NCBI GenBank assembly: GCA_030065855.1
Contig: JASJCT010000052.1
Location: 1-37,565, forward strand
Source of the DNA: Myxococcota bacterium
GTDB taxonomy: Bacteria > Myxococcota_A > Polyangia > JAAYKL01
Reading direction: 5' to 3'
Length of the DNA: 37,565 bases
Both the position numbers and the translations under genes were made by a program. Under the pieces are notes generated by a model that was not told the DNA's origin, ran no database searches, and worked only from the letters and a program-made list of their open reading frames with translations. Below are positions 1 to 8,196 of this stretch, piece by piece. Position 1 is the first letter of the stretch. Each line of letters opens with the position of its first letter.

Positions 1-5
1 CCCTG

Positions 6-101
6 CCCCCTTTTTCAAGGGGGATTCTTTTCTGGCGATCCTACGCTATAAAAACACCCAAAAATCCTTAACCGAATGCCATTGCCCTTTGCCAAAGGGG
101 G
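6..101. repeat. Two short palindromes related to the CCCCCTTTTTCAAAGGGGG repeat
   Basis: Positions 6-23 read CCCCC-TTTTTC-AA-GGGGG and can fold with a 7-bp stem and a 4-base loop. Positions 85-99 (CCCTTT gcc AAAGGG) form a second hairpin. The first closely matches the cores at 17750-17767 and 34154-34172, so it is one copy of a dispersed palindromic repeat. The pair lies downstream of the regulator gene that ends at 183 and could also act in 3'-end formation, but neither hairpin has a convincing U-run on the minus strand. Nothing coding is seen in 1-182. Confidence 0.55.
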
Positions 102-182
102 AGGCCTTTTAACCCGACATTGAAGACTTGACGGAGTGCTAGCAGATAACTGGCAGAGGGAGGTGTGCTCTTGCTGCTGTGG

Positions 183-1616
183 CTACTTCACTGGGGCGTA
201 TAAGGAGATGCCGCGGACATTTTCGTCTACGGTAAGGGGGTTGTGCAGCGGCGGGAAGGCGCGCTGCTCACAGTCCGTGCGCTCACACACGCGGCAGGTG
301 ATGCCCGTGGGTACGGCAGTGTCGGGGTTATCCAGGTCGAGGCCATCGGAATAGACGAGCTCCCGGGCGTGCTCCACGGCGCAGCCCATGGCAATAGACT
401 GCAGGGCAAAGGGGGCGTTGAAAGAACCGGACGAACGCTGGACCGTACGGGCGGCGCAGAGGAAGCGCCCACCGTCGGGCATCTGAGAGACCTGCACGCG
501 GATCTGTCCCGGGATGTGGAAGGCGGCATGTACGTTCCATAGGGGGCAGGAGGCGCTGAAGCGGGCGAAGTGCAAGCCACTGGCGCTGAAGCGTTTGGAA
601 ATGTTGCCAGAGATATCGATGCGCACCAGGTGGAAAGGTACGCCACGGCTGCCTGGACGTTGTAGCGTGGTGAGGCGGTGGCATATCTGTTCGAAGCCCA
701 CACCAAAGCGGCGCGCCAGGACCTCCAGGTCGTACCGTTCCTGTCTAGCTGCACTCAGGACGCCGTCGTAGGGCATCAGGACGGCGGCGGCGAGGTAATT
801 GGCCAGGGCCACGCGACACAGGTTGTTTGCCTCCTCGGTGGATAGCTGGCTCTGCGCCACGAGGGCATCCAAGAGGTCGCTATGGGAAAGAAGACCGATC
901 ACATGGGCCAGCTGGAAGTTGCGGCTCTGGGGAAGTAGCACTTCAGACAGCGCCAGCACCCCGCGGTCAGGGGAGTAGCGGCGGACCGCCCCCTGCATCT
1001 CATCCCGCGGCCGGAGCAATACCGTCACGTTGTGGCGGCGGTGGAGCTCGTGGACGAGCAGACCAAAAGTGTCGGGACGGTCCCGGTCCAGCGTGGTGGA
1101 TTTACGCAGCTCGTCAGCGGCGTCCTCCAGGTCGGGAAAGTGGTTCATGTTGCGCTGCAGGGCGTCGCTCACTTGCTCCGAGGGAAGCAGCGCCCTGTAC
1201 GGCAAGGTGCCGGTATCGTCGAGGGTGCCCTCAATGTCGGCCAGTGCCTCCCGGGTTTGCCGAAAGGCCTGGTATAGCACCGGCAGGGCCTGAGCCACCG
1301 AAGGTACGGCCTGGGTCAGTTCCTGGATATCCGCGTTGGTCAGGCCGTAGCTCTCGAACATCGGGTCCCCGAACACCTCGAGCAGCTCGGCGAGTAGCCG
1401 GTTCTCGTTGCCGTCAGACCAGGACTTTAGCTCCAAATCAAAGAGCTCGGCCAGCTTGATCAGCAGCGGCGCGGTCAGGGGCCGACGGTTATTCTCGATC
1501 AGGTTGAGGTAGCTCGAGCTGATACCCAGCTGCTCGGCTAGTTTGGCCTGGGTCAGACCTGCCCGACGCCTGATCCCGCGTATTTTCCTTCCCATGTGTC
1601 CTGTCGTCATCTCCAT
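183..1616 (-). CDS. ScfR/RamB-type XRE regulator (short-chain acyl-CoA / glyoxylate control)
   Basis: A 477-residue protein. Residues about 8-65 form an XRE-type helix-turn-helix (GLTQAKLAEQLGISSSYLN). A central IrrE/ImmA-related region follows; it keeps the ANYLAAAVLMPY stretch near residue 271 but lacks the HExxH zinc motif at the usual place, so it is unlikely to be a protease. The C-terminal part carries the CRVCERTDCEQRAFPPL motif from residue 441, typical of the ScfR/RamB/PrpC-regulator group that senses short-chain acyl-CoA. RamB represses glyoxylate-shunt genes in actinobacteria, and this gene is divergent from aceB-aceA, which supports the same job here; that it regulates them is inference. 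The start is uncertain: Met1, Met3 and Met8 are all possible, and Met3 or Met8 have the better purine-rich leader. All Met choices precede the DNA-binding domain. Confidence 0.85.
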   Translation of the reverse strand: MEMTTGHMGRKIRGIRRRAGLTQAKLAEQLGISSSYLNLIENNRRPLTAPLLIKLAELFDLELKSWSDGNENRLLAELLEVFGDPMFESYGLTNADIQELTQAVPSVAQALPVLYQAFRQTREALADIEGTLDDTGTLPYRALLPSEQVSDALQRNMNHFPDLEDAADELRKSTTLDRDRPDTFGLLVHELHRRHNVTVLLRPRDEMQGAVRRYSPDRGVLALSEVLLPQSRNFQLAHVIGLLSHSDLLDALVAQSQLSTEEANNLCRVALANYLAAAVLMPYDGVLSAARQERYDLEVLARRFGVGFEQICHRLTTLQRPGSRGVPFHLVRIDISGNISKRFSASGLHFARFSASCPLWNVHAAFHIPGQIRVQVSQMPDGGRFLCAARTVQRSSGSFNAPFALQSIAMGCAVEHARELVYSDGLDLDNPDTAVPTGITCRVCERTDCEQRAFPPLHNPLTVDENVRGISLYAPVK

Positions 1617-1640
1617 GCCTTCATGATGCGATGGGTTATG

Positions 1641-1696
1641 TTTACAATGTTTACATGCTTACAAGATTATATTAACAGACATGGACCTTGTTAACA
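1641..1696. promoter_or_regulatory. Candidate operator: cluster of TTTACA/TTAACA half-sites
   Basis: The divergent intergenic region between the ScfR-like regulator and aceB holds TTTACA at 1641-1646, TTTACA at 1650-1655, CTTACA at 1658-1663, TTAACA at 1672-1677 and the perfect palindrome TGTTAACA at 1689-1696. TTAACA (1672-1677) and TGTTAA (1689-1694) also make an inverted repeat. Repeated half-sites between a regulator and its presumed target are the usual form of an operator. Which protein binds is not shown by the sequence. Confidence 0.5.
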
Positions 1697-1725
1697 CCTA
1701 GAAATTGCTCAGATAGTTGACTTGC

Positions 1726-1740
1726 TTGCAATCAATGCAA
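1726..1740. promoter_or_regulatory. Inverted repeat TTGCA-N5-TGCAA upstream of aceB
   Basis: TTGCA (1726-1730) and TGCAA (1736-1740) form a symmetric site 31 bases before the aceB start. As I recall, the RamB consensus in corynebacteria contains a TTTGCAAA core, so this is a second candidate site for the divergent regulator. A TTGACT (1717-1722) lies just upstream, but no good -10 box follows at normal spacing. Confidence 0.35.
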
Positions 1741-1771
1741 AGGCTTGAAAGGTATTTGAGAGGAGTTACCC

Positions 1772-3400
1772 ATGCCCCAGACCACGTTCACCACCGCAGA
1801 TGGAACGGTGGAAATTAGCGGGGACGTCACCCCGGCGTTCAGCGAGGTACTAAGCCCCGACGCCCTGGCACTTGTGGCCGCACTCACCACTCGCTACCGC
1901 AAGCAGGTACAAGCGCTGCTCGAGAAACGCAAGGACATGCAGGGTCGTTACGATGCTGGTGAACGTCCGCGGTTTTTAGAGGAGACAAAGACCATCCGCG
2001 CGTCTGACTGGACAGTGGCCGAGTTGCCAGATGATCTCAAGGACCGGCGTGTGGAGATAACAGGTCCGGTATCCCGCAAACTGGTTATCAACGCGCTCAA
2101 CTCCGGGGCAAACGTGTTCATGGCAGACTTCGAGGACGCCACTGCACCGAGCTGGCAGAACCTGATCCAGGGGCAGATCAACCTGCGGGATGCAGTGCGG
2201 CGCACCATCGAGCTTACGGATCCAACCTCTGGCAAGGCTTACAAGCTCAGGGAAAACGTAGCGACCCTGTTCGTCCGGCCTCGCGGCTGGCATTTGCCAG
2301 AGGAACACGTGCGACTCGACGGCGCGCCCATCCCAGGTGCGCTCCTCGACTTTGGACTGTTTTTCTTCCACAACGCGCGCGAGCTGGTGGACCGCAACAG
2401 CGGGCCTTACTTCTATTTGCCCAAGCTTGAGAGCCACCTCGAGGCACGGCTGTGGAACGAGGTATTTGTCACTGCGCAGCAATCGGTAGGACTACCAATC
2501 GGCACGATCAAGGCCACCGTGCTCATCGAAACCCTACCCGCGGCCTTTGAGATGGACGAAATCCTCTGGGAGCTCAGGGATCATTCTGCTGGGCTCAACT
2601 GCGGTCGATGGGATTACATCTTCAGCTTCATCAAGACCTTCCGGGCTGACCCGGGCTTCGTACTGCCGGATCGGGCGCAGGTGGGCATGGACCAGCCCTT
2701 TATGAGGGCCTACACCAGCCTGGTCATCAAGACCTGTCACCGACGGGGCGTACACGCCATGGGTGGCATGGCAGCGCAAATCCCGATCAAAGAAGACCCC
2801 AAGGCAAACGAAGAAGCACTCGCAAAAGTACGCACCGACAAGCTGCGCGAAGTCAAAGCAGGCCACGATGGCACGTGGGTGGCACACCCGGGTCTGGTGC
2901 CCTTAGCAGTGGAGGTGTTTGACAGCCACATGCCAACGCTGAACCAGATCCACAAAAAGCGCGAGGATGTAAACGTTACCGCCGAGGACCTCATTCGGTT
3001 ACCCGAGGGTAACCGCACTGAGGCGGGGTTGCGTCAGAATATCAGCGTCGGCATCCAGTACCTCGCCGCCTGGATCGGCGGCAATGGCTGCGTCCCCCTA
3101 TACCATTTGATGGAGGACGCTGCCACGGCGGAGATCTCCCGTACCCAGGTCTGGCAATGGCTGCGATACCAGGCTGAGCTGGCCGACGGCCGTCTGGTCA
3201 CTGCAGACCTTGTGCAACAGATCCTCCAGGAAGAGATGGAAAAAATCCGTCAGCACGCGGGCGGGGCCCGCTTTGGCGAGGACAACCTCGATCAAGCCGG
3301 AGAGCTATTCCGGCGACTGGCGACAGCGGCGGCGTACGAGGAATTCCTCACACTCCCTGCCTACGATCTACTCACCAAAAAAACAGGGCCCCAGGCCTGA
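1772..3400 (+). CDS. aceB: Malate synthase A
   Basis: Condenses glyoxylate and acetyl-CoA to malate, the second glyoxylate-shunt step, in the cytoplasm. The protein is 542 residues, the normal length for the A isoform. The metal/glyoxylate loop MADFEDATAPSW lies at about 117-128, RPRGWHLPEEH at about 170, and the family signature RDHSAGLNCGRWDYIF at about 269-284. The start is set by AGGAG at 1761-1765, six bases before the ATG. aceA follows after 12 bases, so the two form an operon. The divergent ScfR/RamB-like gene is the likely regulator. Confidence 0.97.
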   Translation: MPQTTFTTADGTVEISGDVTPAFSEVLSPDALALVAALTTRYRKQVQALLEKRKDMQGRYDAGERPRFLEETKTIRASDWTVAELPDDLKDRRVEITGPVSRKLVINALNSGANVFMADFEDATAPSWQNLIQGQINLRDAVRRTIELTDPTSGKAYKLRENVATLFVRPRGWHLPEEHVRLDGAPIPGALLDFGLFFFHNARELVDRNSGPYFYLPKLESHLEARLWNEVFVTAQQSVGLPIGTIKATVLIETLPAAFEMDEILWELRDHSAGLNCGRWDYIFSFIKTFRADPGFVLPDRAQVGMDQPFMRAYTSLVIKTCHRRGVHAMGGMAAQIPIKEDPKANEEALAKVRTDKLREVKAGHDGTWVAHPGLVPLAVEVFDSHMPTLNQIHKKREDVNVTAEDLIRLPEGNRTEAGLRQNISVGIQYLAAWIGGNGCVPLYHLMEDAATAEISRTQVWQWLRYQAELADGRLVTADLVQQILQEEMEKIRQHAGGARFGEDNLDQAGELFRRLATAAAYEEFLTLPAYDLLTKKTGPQA

Positions 3401-3412
3401 AAGGAAAGACAC

Positions 3413-4702
3413 ATGGCACCCCAATTTTTGACAAGACGCAACGAGGACACTGACGACACTGACGACGCGCTAATTGAGCAGCGCTGGGACGGTGTTGAGC
3501 GACCTTACGGCGTGGCCGACGTAAAGAAGCTTCGAGGTACGGTCCGCATCCGGCATACCCTGGCCGAGCGAGGCGCCGATCGGCTTTGGAGGCTCCTAAA
3601 TACAGAGGACTACATCAACACCTTAGGGGCCATCACTGGCAACCAGGCCGTACAGATAGTCAAGGCCGGGCTAAAGGCGATTTACCTCTCGGGCTGGCAG
3701 GTGGCTGCGGACGGGAACCTTTCAGGCAACACCTACCCTGACCAGTCCTTGTATCCGGCCAACAGCGTGCCGGCCATGGTCAAACGGCTCAACGCCGCCC
3801 TGGGGCGTGCCGACCAGATTGCCCACGCCGAGGGCGACGACACCACCTATTGGTATGCGCCCATCGTGGCCGACGCCGAGGCGGGTTTTGGCGGACCGCT
3901 AAACGCCTTTGAGCTGATGAAGTCGATGATCGAAGCAGGTGCCGCGGGCGTGCATTTCGAAGACCAGCTGGCTGCGGAGAAGAAGTGCGGCCACCTCGGC
4001 GGCAAAGTGCTCGTGCCCACCAGCCAGTTCGTGCGAACGCTCGTCGCAGCGCGACTCGCCGCGGACGTGATGGATGTGTCCACCCTATTGGTCGCGCGCA
4101 CGGACGCATACAGCGCCACGCTGCTGACCTCGGACATCGACGAGCGGGACCGGCCCTTTATCACTGGTGACCGCACGCCAGAGGGGTTCTATCGCATCAA
4201 CAACGGGCTCGACATGGCCATTGCCCGTGGTCGGGCCTATGCGCCCTATGCCGACCTGATCTGGTGTGAAACGTCCACACCAGACCTGGCCGAGGCCAAG
4301 CGCTTTGCCGAGGGCATCCGCGAGACCTACCCCAACAAGCTACTTGCCTATAATTGCTCCCCCTCGTTTAACTGGAAGAGCAAACTGGACGATGTCACAA
4401 TCGCCAAGTTTCAGAGGGAACTGGGCGCCATGGGCTACAAATTTCAGTTCGTCACCCTCGCGGGCTTCCACGCGCTGAACCACTCCATGTTCCAGCTGGC
4501 CAAGGGGTACGCAGAGCGGGGCATGGCCGCCTACTCCGGCCTGCAGCAGGCCGAGTTCGACGCAGAGGCGGCGGGCTATACCGCCACACGCCACCAGCGC
4601 GAGGTGGGTACGGGCTACTTTGACGATGTGGCAAAGGTTATCTCCGGCGGTACTGCTTCCACCCTGGCCCTTGCCACGTCAACCGAAGCACAACAGTTTT
4701 AG
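3413..4702 (+). CDS. aceA: Isocitrate lyase
   Basis: Cleaves isocitrate to succinate and glyoxylate, feeding malate synthase. The 429-residue length is typical of bacterial enzymes. The catalytic loop KKCGHLGGK is intact at about 190-198, including the catalytic Cys. The substrate-binding YNCSPSFNW and the C-terminal [10 protein letters not shown] stretch are also present. A short acidic stretch (EDTDDTDD) sits near the N-terminus. The leader has AAGGAAAG just after the aceB stop. The gene is second in the aceBA operon and converges on the PAP2 gene. Confidence 0.97.
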   Translation: MAPQFLTRRNEDTDDTDDALIEQRWDGVERPYGVADVKKLRGTVRIRHTLAERGADRLWRLLNTEDYINTLGAITGNQAVQIVKAGLKAIYLSGWQVAADGNLSGNTYPDQSLYPANSVPAMVKRLNAALGRADQIAHAEGDDTTYWYAPIVADAEAGFGGPLNAFELMKSMIEAGAAGVHFEDQLAAEKKCGHLGGKVLVPTSQFVRTLVAARLAADVMDVSTLLVARTDAYSATLLTSDIDERDRPFITGDRTPEGFYRINNGLDMAIARGRAYAPYADLIWCETSTPDLAEAKRFAEGIRETYPNKLLAYNCSPSFNWKSKLDDVTIAKFQRELGAMGYKFQFVTLAGFHALNHSMFQLAKGYAERGMAAYSGLQQAEFDAEAAGYTATRHQREVGTGYFDDVAKVISGGTASTLALATSTEAQQF

Positions 4703-4722
4703 TGGTCAACGCTCCGGGTGGA

Positions 4723-4767
4723 GCAGTTCCTTTTTGGTCGGTGGACACATGACCGGTTCAGAACTGC
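4723..4767. terminator. Possible bidirectional hairpin between convergent aceA and PAP2 genes
   Basis: GCAGTTC (4723-4729) pairs with GAACTGC (4761-4767), and GGTC/GACC can pair inside. The structure sits where the plus-strand aceA and the minus-strand PAP2 gene converge and covers the end of the latter. No clear U-run follows on either strand, so this is only a candidate. Confidence 0.25.
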
Positions 4768-5621
4768 CCGACGAGCACCAGTTTCCACGAATCGTCCGTG
4801 AACATGGGCATCAGTAGGGCACGGGGAGAGCTGTTCTTCCCCTTAATGGCCATGTGCGCCCAGAAACCTCGCATTCGCGACGTGGCAAACGAGGCGATCC
4901 CAGCAACGCCGATCGATCCGACGATATCAGTGAGGTAGTGCTGCCCCTCTTCGATGCGTGCCCAGCCGATGAAAATCGTTGCCAGGGTGGCCGGGATCCC
5001 GACCTTCCAGCTGTACCATTCCCAGCCTTTGAACATCAGCACGGTCGTGCCGATCATGTGTCCGCTGGGGTACGACGACTGGCCGCGGAAGAAGTCGTTG
5101 AAAAAAGCGCCTTCCCCCTCTGACACTTCCCCGCGCTCCACCACAGGCCGCTTATGGAACGGAATCTGGGACAGACAGAAGATTTCCACCGTGGCAATCA
5201 GCTGTGTGGCAGCGAGCTCGATGGCAAAATGGATTGCCTTCTCATCATGGGCAACCCGCCCTGCCACGTATGCCGTGATTGGGGCCAAACCAAAATTGAG
5301 TGCCAGCCCAGCCACATCGCCGATCTTATGCCCAACGCTCCCCAACACTGCCGCGTCCTCGATCCCCTGCTGCACACCATCCTCATTTTGGGTGAACAAT
5401 AGGGTAATATCTGCCAGTCCTAAAATCAGCATCCACGAATCTAGCGAGGTGAACTGCCCCAAGAAGCCTCTGCCGCTCTGTTTGGCCGTGTCGATCAAAT
5501 CAGCGAGGACAGAGTGCTCGTGGCCCTCGTCATCGGTTTGGGACATCTCTGGGTCGGCCCGGACTTGCTTCATGCTGAGCGGGAACGAGGCGAGGATCAG
5601 TATGACCAGCAGTCGATGCAT
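4758..5621 (-). CDS. Exported/membrane PAP2-family phosphatase
   Basis: A 287-residue protein with an N-terminal hydrophobic signal or anchor (MHRLLVILILASFPLS) and several later hydrophobic helices. PAP2 motifs are present: a degenerate first motif ending HKRP (about 158), PSGH (about 187) and R-x5-H-x3-D within ARIEEGQHYLTD (about 226-237). PAP2 enzymes dephosphorylate lipid phosphates or pyrophosphates at the membrane surface; the substrate here is unknown. The first motif is incomplete, since the upstream Lys is not obvious, so activity may be altered. Read toward the gene, a TATAAT box (5647-5652) lies about 25 bases upstream of the ATG, giving it a likely promoter separate from the metallophosphoesterase gene before it. 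Confidence 0.8.
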   Translation of the reverse strand: MHRLLVILILASFPLSMKQVRADPEMSQTDDEGHEHSVLADLIDTAKQSGRGFLGQFTSLDSWMLILGLADITLLFTQNEDGVQQGIEDAAVLGSVGHKIGDVAGLALNFGLAPITAYVAGRVAHDEKAIHFAIELAATQLIATVEIFCLSQIPFHKRPVVERGEVSEGEGAFFNDFFRGQSSYPSGHMIGTTVLMFKGWEWYSWKVGIPATLATIFIGWARIEEGQHYLTDIVGSIGVAGIASFATSRMRGFWAHMAIKGKNSSPRALLMPMFTDDSWKLVLVGQF

Positions 5622-5646
5622 CGAGGCACCCTATCATCTTCCCGGT

Positions 5647-5652
5647 ATTATA
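5647..5652 (-). promoter_or_regulatory. TATAAT -10 box upstream of the PAP2 gene
   Basis: The minus strand reads a perfect TATAAT here, 25 bases before the PAP2 start. No good -35 hexamer is found at 16-18 bases. It is the only strong promoter-like element in 5622-5725. Confidence 0.3.
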
Positions 5653-5725
5653 GACCAATGAAAATCCGATGTGGCTGCAATTGCACCGCGCAAAGGGTCT
5701 GTTTTTACAATAATAACTAATTCCA

Positions 5726-7528
5726 TTAGGGCGAGGTCAACATACCGAAGCTCGGTAAGCCGTGGTCTCTCAGCGGTTGCCAGTAAATGCGCTCATGCTG
5801 ATCTATGCTGAATCGCTCGCGCCCCATGTTGAAATAGAGACGTTGGGGTCTGGCTCTTTCAGTGCCGAGACCGAGGTCAAGCCCTATCTCGCAGTGCCAG
5901 GTGCCCCTGTTAAAAGTGGTCGCAGCCCGATCGACCCTGGCCATCTCGGGCTCGGATAGCACCCCGTCCAAGATACCCATGGTTCCTTCAACCACCTGCC
6001 CATTGCGGTGCATCGCGATCCGATGGCAGGTTTGGTCATTGGGATCTGGATCGAGCAGAATGAATAGCTGTTCAGGGTTTCCGTCGACATTTGGATGCAC
6101 CTCTGACCCAGGGATTTCAACACCGATATAGAGGCTGCTATCCCGCCAATAAAGGCGCACATCTATTGCGTCACTAACAGGTGATCCATTTGACGCTACA
6201 AACGGGCCTAGCTTCGCAGCGCTGCGCCAGACCGACTCGTCCATCAGGCCGTCGATGATCGGCGGGCGGCGCCTTGCAGCAACGCGCCGAATCATCGTCG
6301 GTCGGACCTGGGTGGCAAGGCGATAGACATTGACGCCAGGCCACTGGAAAGGCAGTTCGAGGATCGGGCCTGGAAAAAGCGGTGTTCCAGGGGGGCGCTC
6401 GAATTGGAACCCCAATCGCGTTGACTTGCCCGGGTTGAGCAGAATCGGCCTGGTTTGCGGGGAGATACGCCAACCCGTTGCACGCTTGTCAAAGGAAATA
6501 TCCGCATTCAAGGGGGTTTCCGCAACATTCTTTACAGTGAGATAAAAATGCCCGGCTCGACTGGGATGCGTGGGGTCAAAGTTGAAATTCTCCACTGTGA
6601 TGGCTCGGTTTTCTATTTGCCATGCCAGCTGGTTGTGTTCATAGGTGAAGGTGTCTGATGGCAGAATGCCGCTGGTGGGGATAATGGACAACGCCACATC
6701 ATCCGGGTCGATGGTCAATAGGCCGAATTGGGCAAAGTTGCCGCTTTCAGGGTGCCCAGGGCGGTGTGGGGCTGTGCCAGATGGGCCGATCATGCGGTAG
6801 CGTATGCCATCCCGGTCTTCGGCCATGGCGTGGTGCCAATGACCAGTGATCACCCAGTCTGCACTGCCGGCGATCAGGACGTCGTGCAATGGCGATCCAT
6901 AGCGGCCGCCTGTGCCTACAGCCCAAAGGGGCCTGTGGGTAATGACGATTCTATGTCGGTGTGCCCGCGCTTGAAAAAGCTCGCGCACGAGCCAGTTGAG
7001 GTCGGCGTCGGGGATGTCTGTCTCGCTCGTCCTCAGACTGGTATCGAAGAGAATTACCCGGGCAGCCCCCACATCAAGGGAAAAATTAGCTCCATGGCCG
7101 AGCTTTTCTGAGAATAATGCTCGGCTCTTTTCACTCCAGATGTCGTGGTTTCCGGCAGTGGCAAAGAGCCGAATATCGCCAAAGGCGCGCCGCATCATGT
7201 CGAGGACCCTGTCCCATTGGGCAGCTGATTCATTCAGGCGATCGTCTGGATGATAGCCGTCGATGAGATCTCCGACCGACAAAATAAGGTCGGGCTTTAA
7301 TCGCGCACCTGCTTTTAGCGAGCGCCAAAATAGGATGTCGTCGGGGTGGCCAGTGCGATCTCCGAGCACCACGGCGCGAACAAGGGCATTGTTTAATGGG
7401 GCTGTTGATGGCTCAGCTGGACCTGCGTCCTTGACATCATCTCGGGCATGGCTTGGCAAAGGGGAACATCTACCTTCAGCCAAGATGGCGACGAGTAGAA
7501 GACTTGAAAGTGGGATTAGTGATGACAA
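5726..7528 (-). CDS. Secreted calcineurin-like metallophosphoesterase with C-terminal CBM9-like domain
   Basis: A 600-residue protein beginning with a hydrophobic signal sequence. A Cys follows at 21 (AEGRC), but it is not a good lipobox. The catalytic domain has the full two-metal set: D57 (LGDRTGH), GDLID at 86-90, GNHD at 126-129, H198 (THRP) and GHWHH at 229-233. A middle beta-rich region is followed, from about residue 420, by a CBM9-like/DOMON-type domain starting IIDGLMDESVW and rich in aromatic residues. Such tails bind sugars or act as extracellular modules, so the enzyme probably works in the periplasm or at the surface on an unknown phosphoester. The start is TTG with no strong ribosome site; no ATG or GTG lies upstream in frame before a stop. 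It begins 32 bases after the ferredoxin gene and is probably co-transcribed with it. Confidence 0.85.
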   Translation of the reverse strand: MSSLIPLSSLLLVAILAEGRCSPLPSHARDDVKDAGPAEPSTAPLNNALVRAVVLGDRTGHPDDILFWRSLKAGARLKPDLILSVGDLIDGYHPDDRLNESAAQWDRVLDMMRRAFGDIRLFATAGNHDIWSEKSRALFSEKLGHGANFSLDVGAARVILFDTSLRTSETDIPDADLNWLVRELFQARAHRHRIVITHRPLWAVGTGGRYGSPLHDVLIAGSADWVITGHWHHAMAEDRDGIRYRMIGPSGTAPHRPGHPESGNFAQFGLLTIDPDDVALSIIPTSGILPSDTFTYEHNQLAWQIENRAITVENFNFDPTHPSRAGHFYLTVKNVAETPLNADISFDKRATGWRISPQTRPILLNPGKSTRLGFQFERPPGTPLFPGPILELPFQWPGVNVYRLATQVRPTMIRRVAARRRPPIIDGLMDESVWRSAAKLGPFVASNGSPVSDAIDVRLYWRDSSLYIGVEIPGSEVHPNVDGNPEQLFILLDPDPNDQTCHRIAMHRNGQVVEGTMGILDGVLSEPEMARVDRAATTFNRGTWHCEIGLDLGLGTERARPQRLYFNMGRERFSIDQHERIYWQPLRDHGLPSFGMLTSP

Positions 7529-7560
7529 CTGGGTTGGGATGGGTGAAACGCGATAGGGGG

Positions 7561-8088
7561 CTATCGTCGACGCATTCCCTCTTCCATCTTCATTCGCTTA
7601 TTGGCCCGGCGGGTGATATCCCTGGCAGATCGATATTCGGCCTTGCTGCCGGGGACGCGATGCTGCTCGATATAATCGACGACCAAGCTGCTCCTCCGGC
7701 AAATCGGACAAAGGGTCCGCTCGACGGTACCCTTTTTTTGGTGTTTATTGGAAATCACATCCAACCTTCGAACCGGCGCAAAGTACTCGTCGCAGTAATC
7801 GCATTGTGCCATCTTGCTTTGCGACAGCAGAACAAACCCGGACGCCTCATCTGTCCCTGCCTGTTCGACGGCCTGGATCGCGCTTTCTGGGCAGTTCTGT
7901 TCACAAAGCGCATTGCCGCCGCATCCATCGCAAAGACCCGAGTTAAAATAGAGCGCTAGGTTATCCCCTTCTTCGTCGCGGCGCAGCGCTGCCGTCGGGC
8001 AGTTACGCGCGCAGACAACGCAAAGGGCGCACTTTGTCTCATCGTGGGCGACGGTCCAATTTTTGGACGGTGTCTCGGGCTTGGTCAT
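7561..8088 (-). CDS. 2x[4Fe-4S] ferredoxin-like protein with extra CxxC pair
   Basis: A 175-residue electron-transfer protein. C20, C23, C26 and C30 form one CxxCxxCxxxCP cluster site; C53, C56, C62 and C66 form a second with a longer inner spacing. C96/C99 and C127/C130 form two further CxxC pairs, probably a zinc ribbon or rubredoxin-like site. The C-terminus is strongly basic. No signal peptide is seen, so it should be cytoplasmic. fdhD lies immediately upstream on the same strand, which suggests a link with a formate dehydrogenase, but no catalytic subunit is in the window. A TTGACT-N17-TATGAT promoter lies upstream. Confidence 0.85.
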   Translation of the reverse strand: MTKPETPSKNWTVAHDETKCALCVVCARNCPTAALRRDEEGDNLALYFNSGLCDGCGGNALCEQNCPESAIQAVEQAGTDEASGFVLLSQSKMAQCDYCDEYFAPVRRLDVISNKHQKKGTVERTLCPICRRSSLVVDYIEQHRVPGSKAEYRSARDITRRANKRMKMEEGMRRR

Positions 8089-8130
8089 GATCGACTACCT
8101 TTCTCTCTTGTTAGCCAGACCGCTAAAAAG

Positions 8131-8159
8131 ATCATAGAAACCACCAACACAACAGTCAA
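8131..8159 (-). promoter_or_regulatory. Promoter of the ferredoxin gene (TTGACT-N17-TATGAT)
   Basis: On the minus strand, TTGACT (8154-8159) and TATGAT (8131-8136) are separated by exactly 17 bases and lie 43 bases before the ferredoxin start. This is close to the sigma-70 consensus. It implies that the ferredoxin and metallophosphoesterase genes can be transcribed separately from fdhD. Confidence 0.6.
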
Positions 8160-8196
8160 GCACACAGGCGGAATAATTATATGAATGCCGCATACT

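Noticed and set aside
183..1616. Active ImmA/IrrE-type metalloprotease fused to a repressor
   Set aside because: The region corresponding to the HExxH helix reads LAHVIGLLSH and lacks the zinc motif, so a sensor role fits better.
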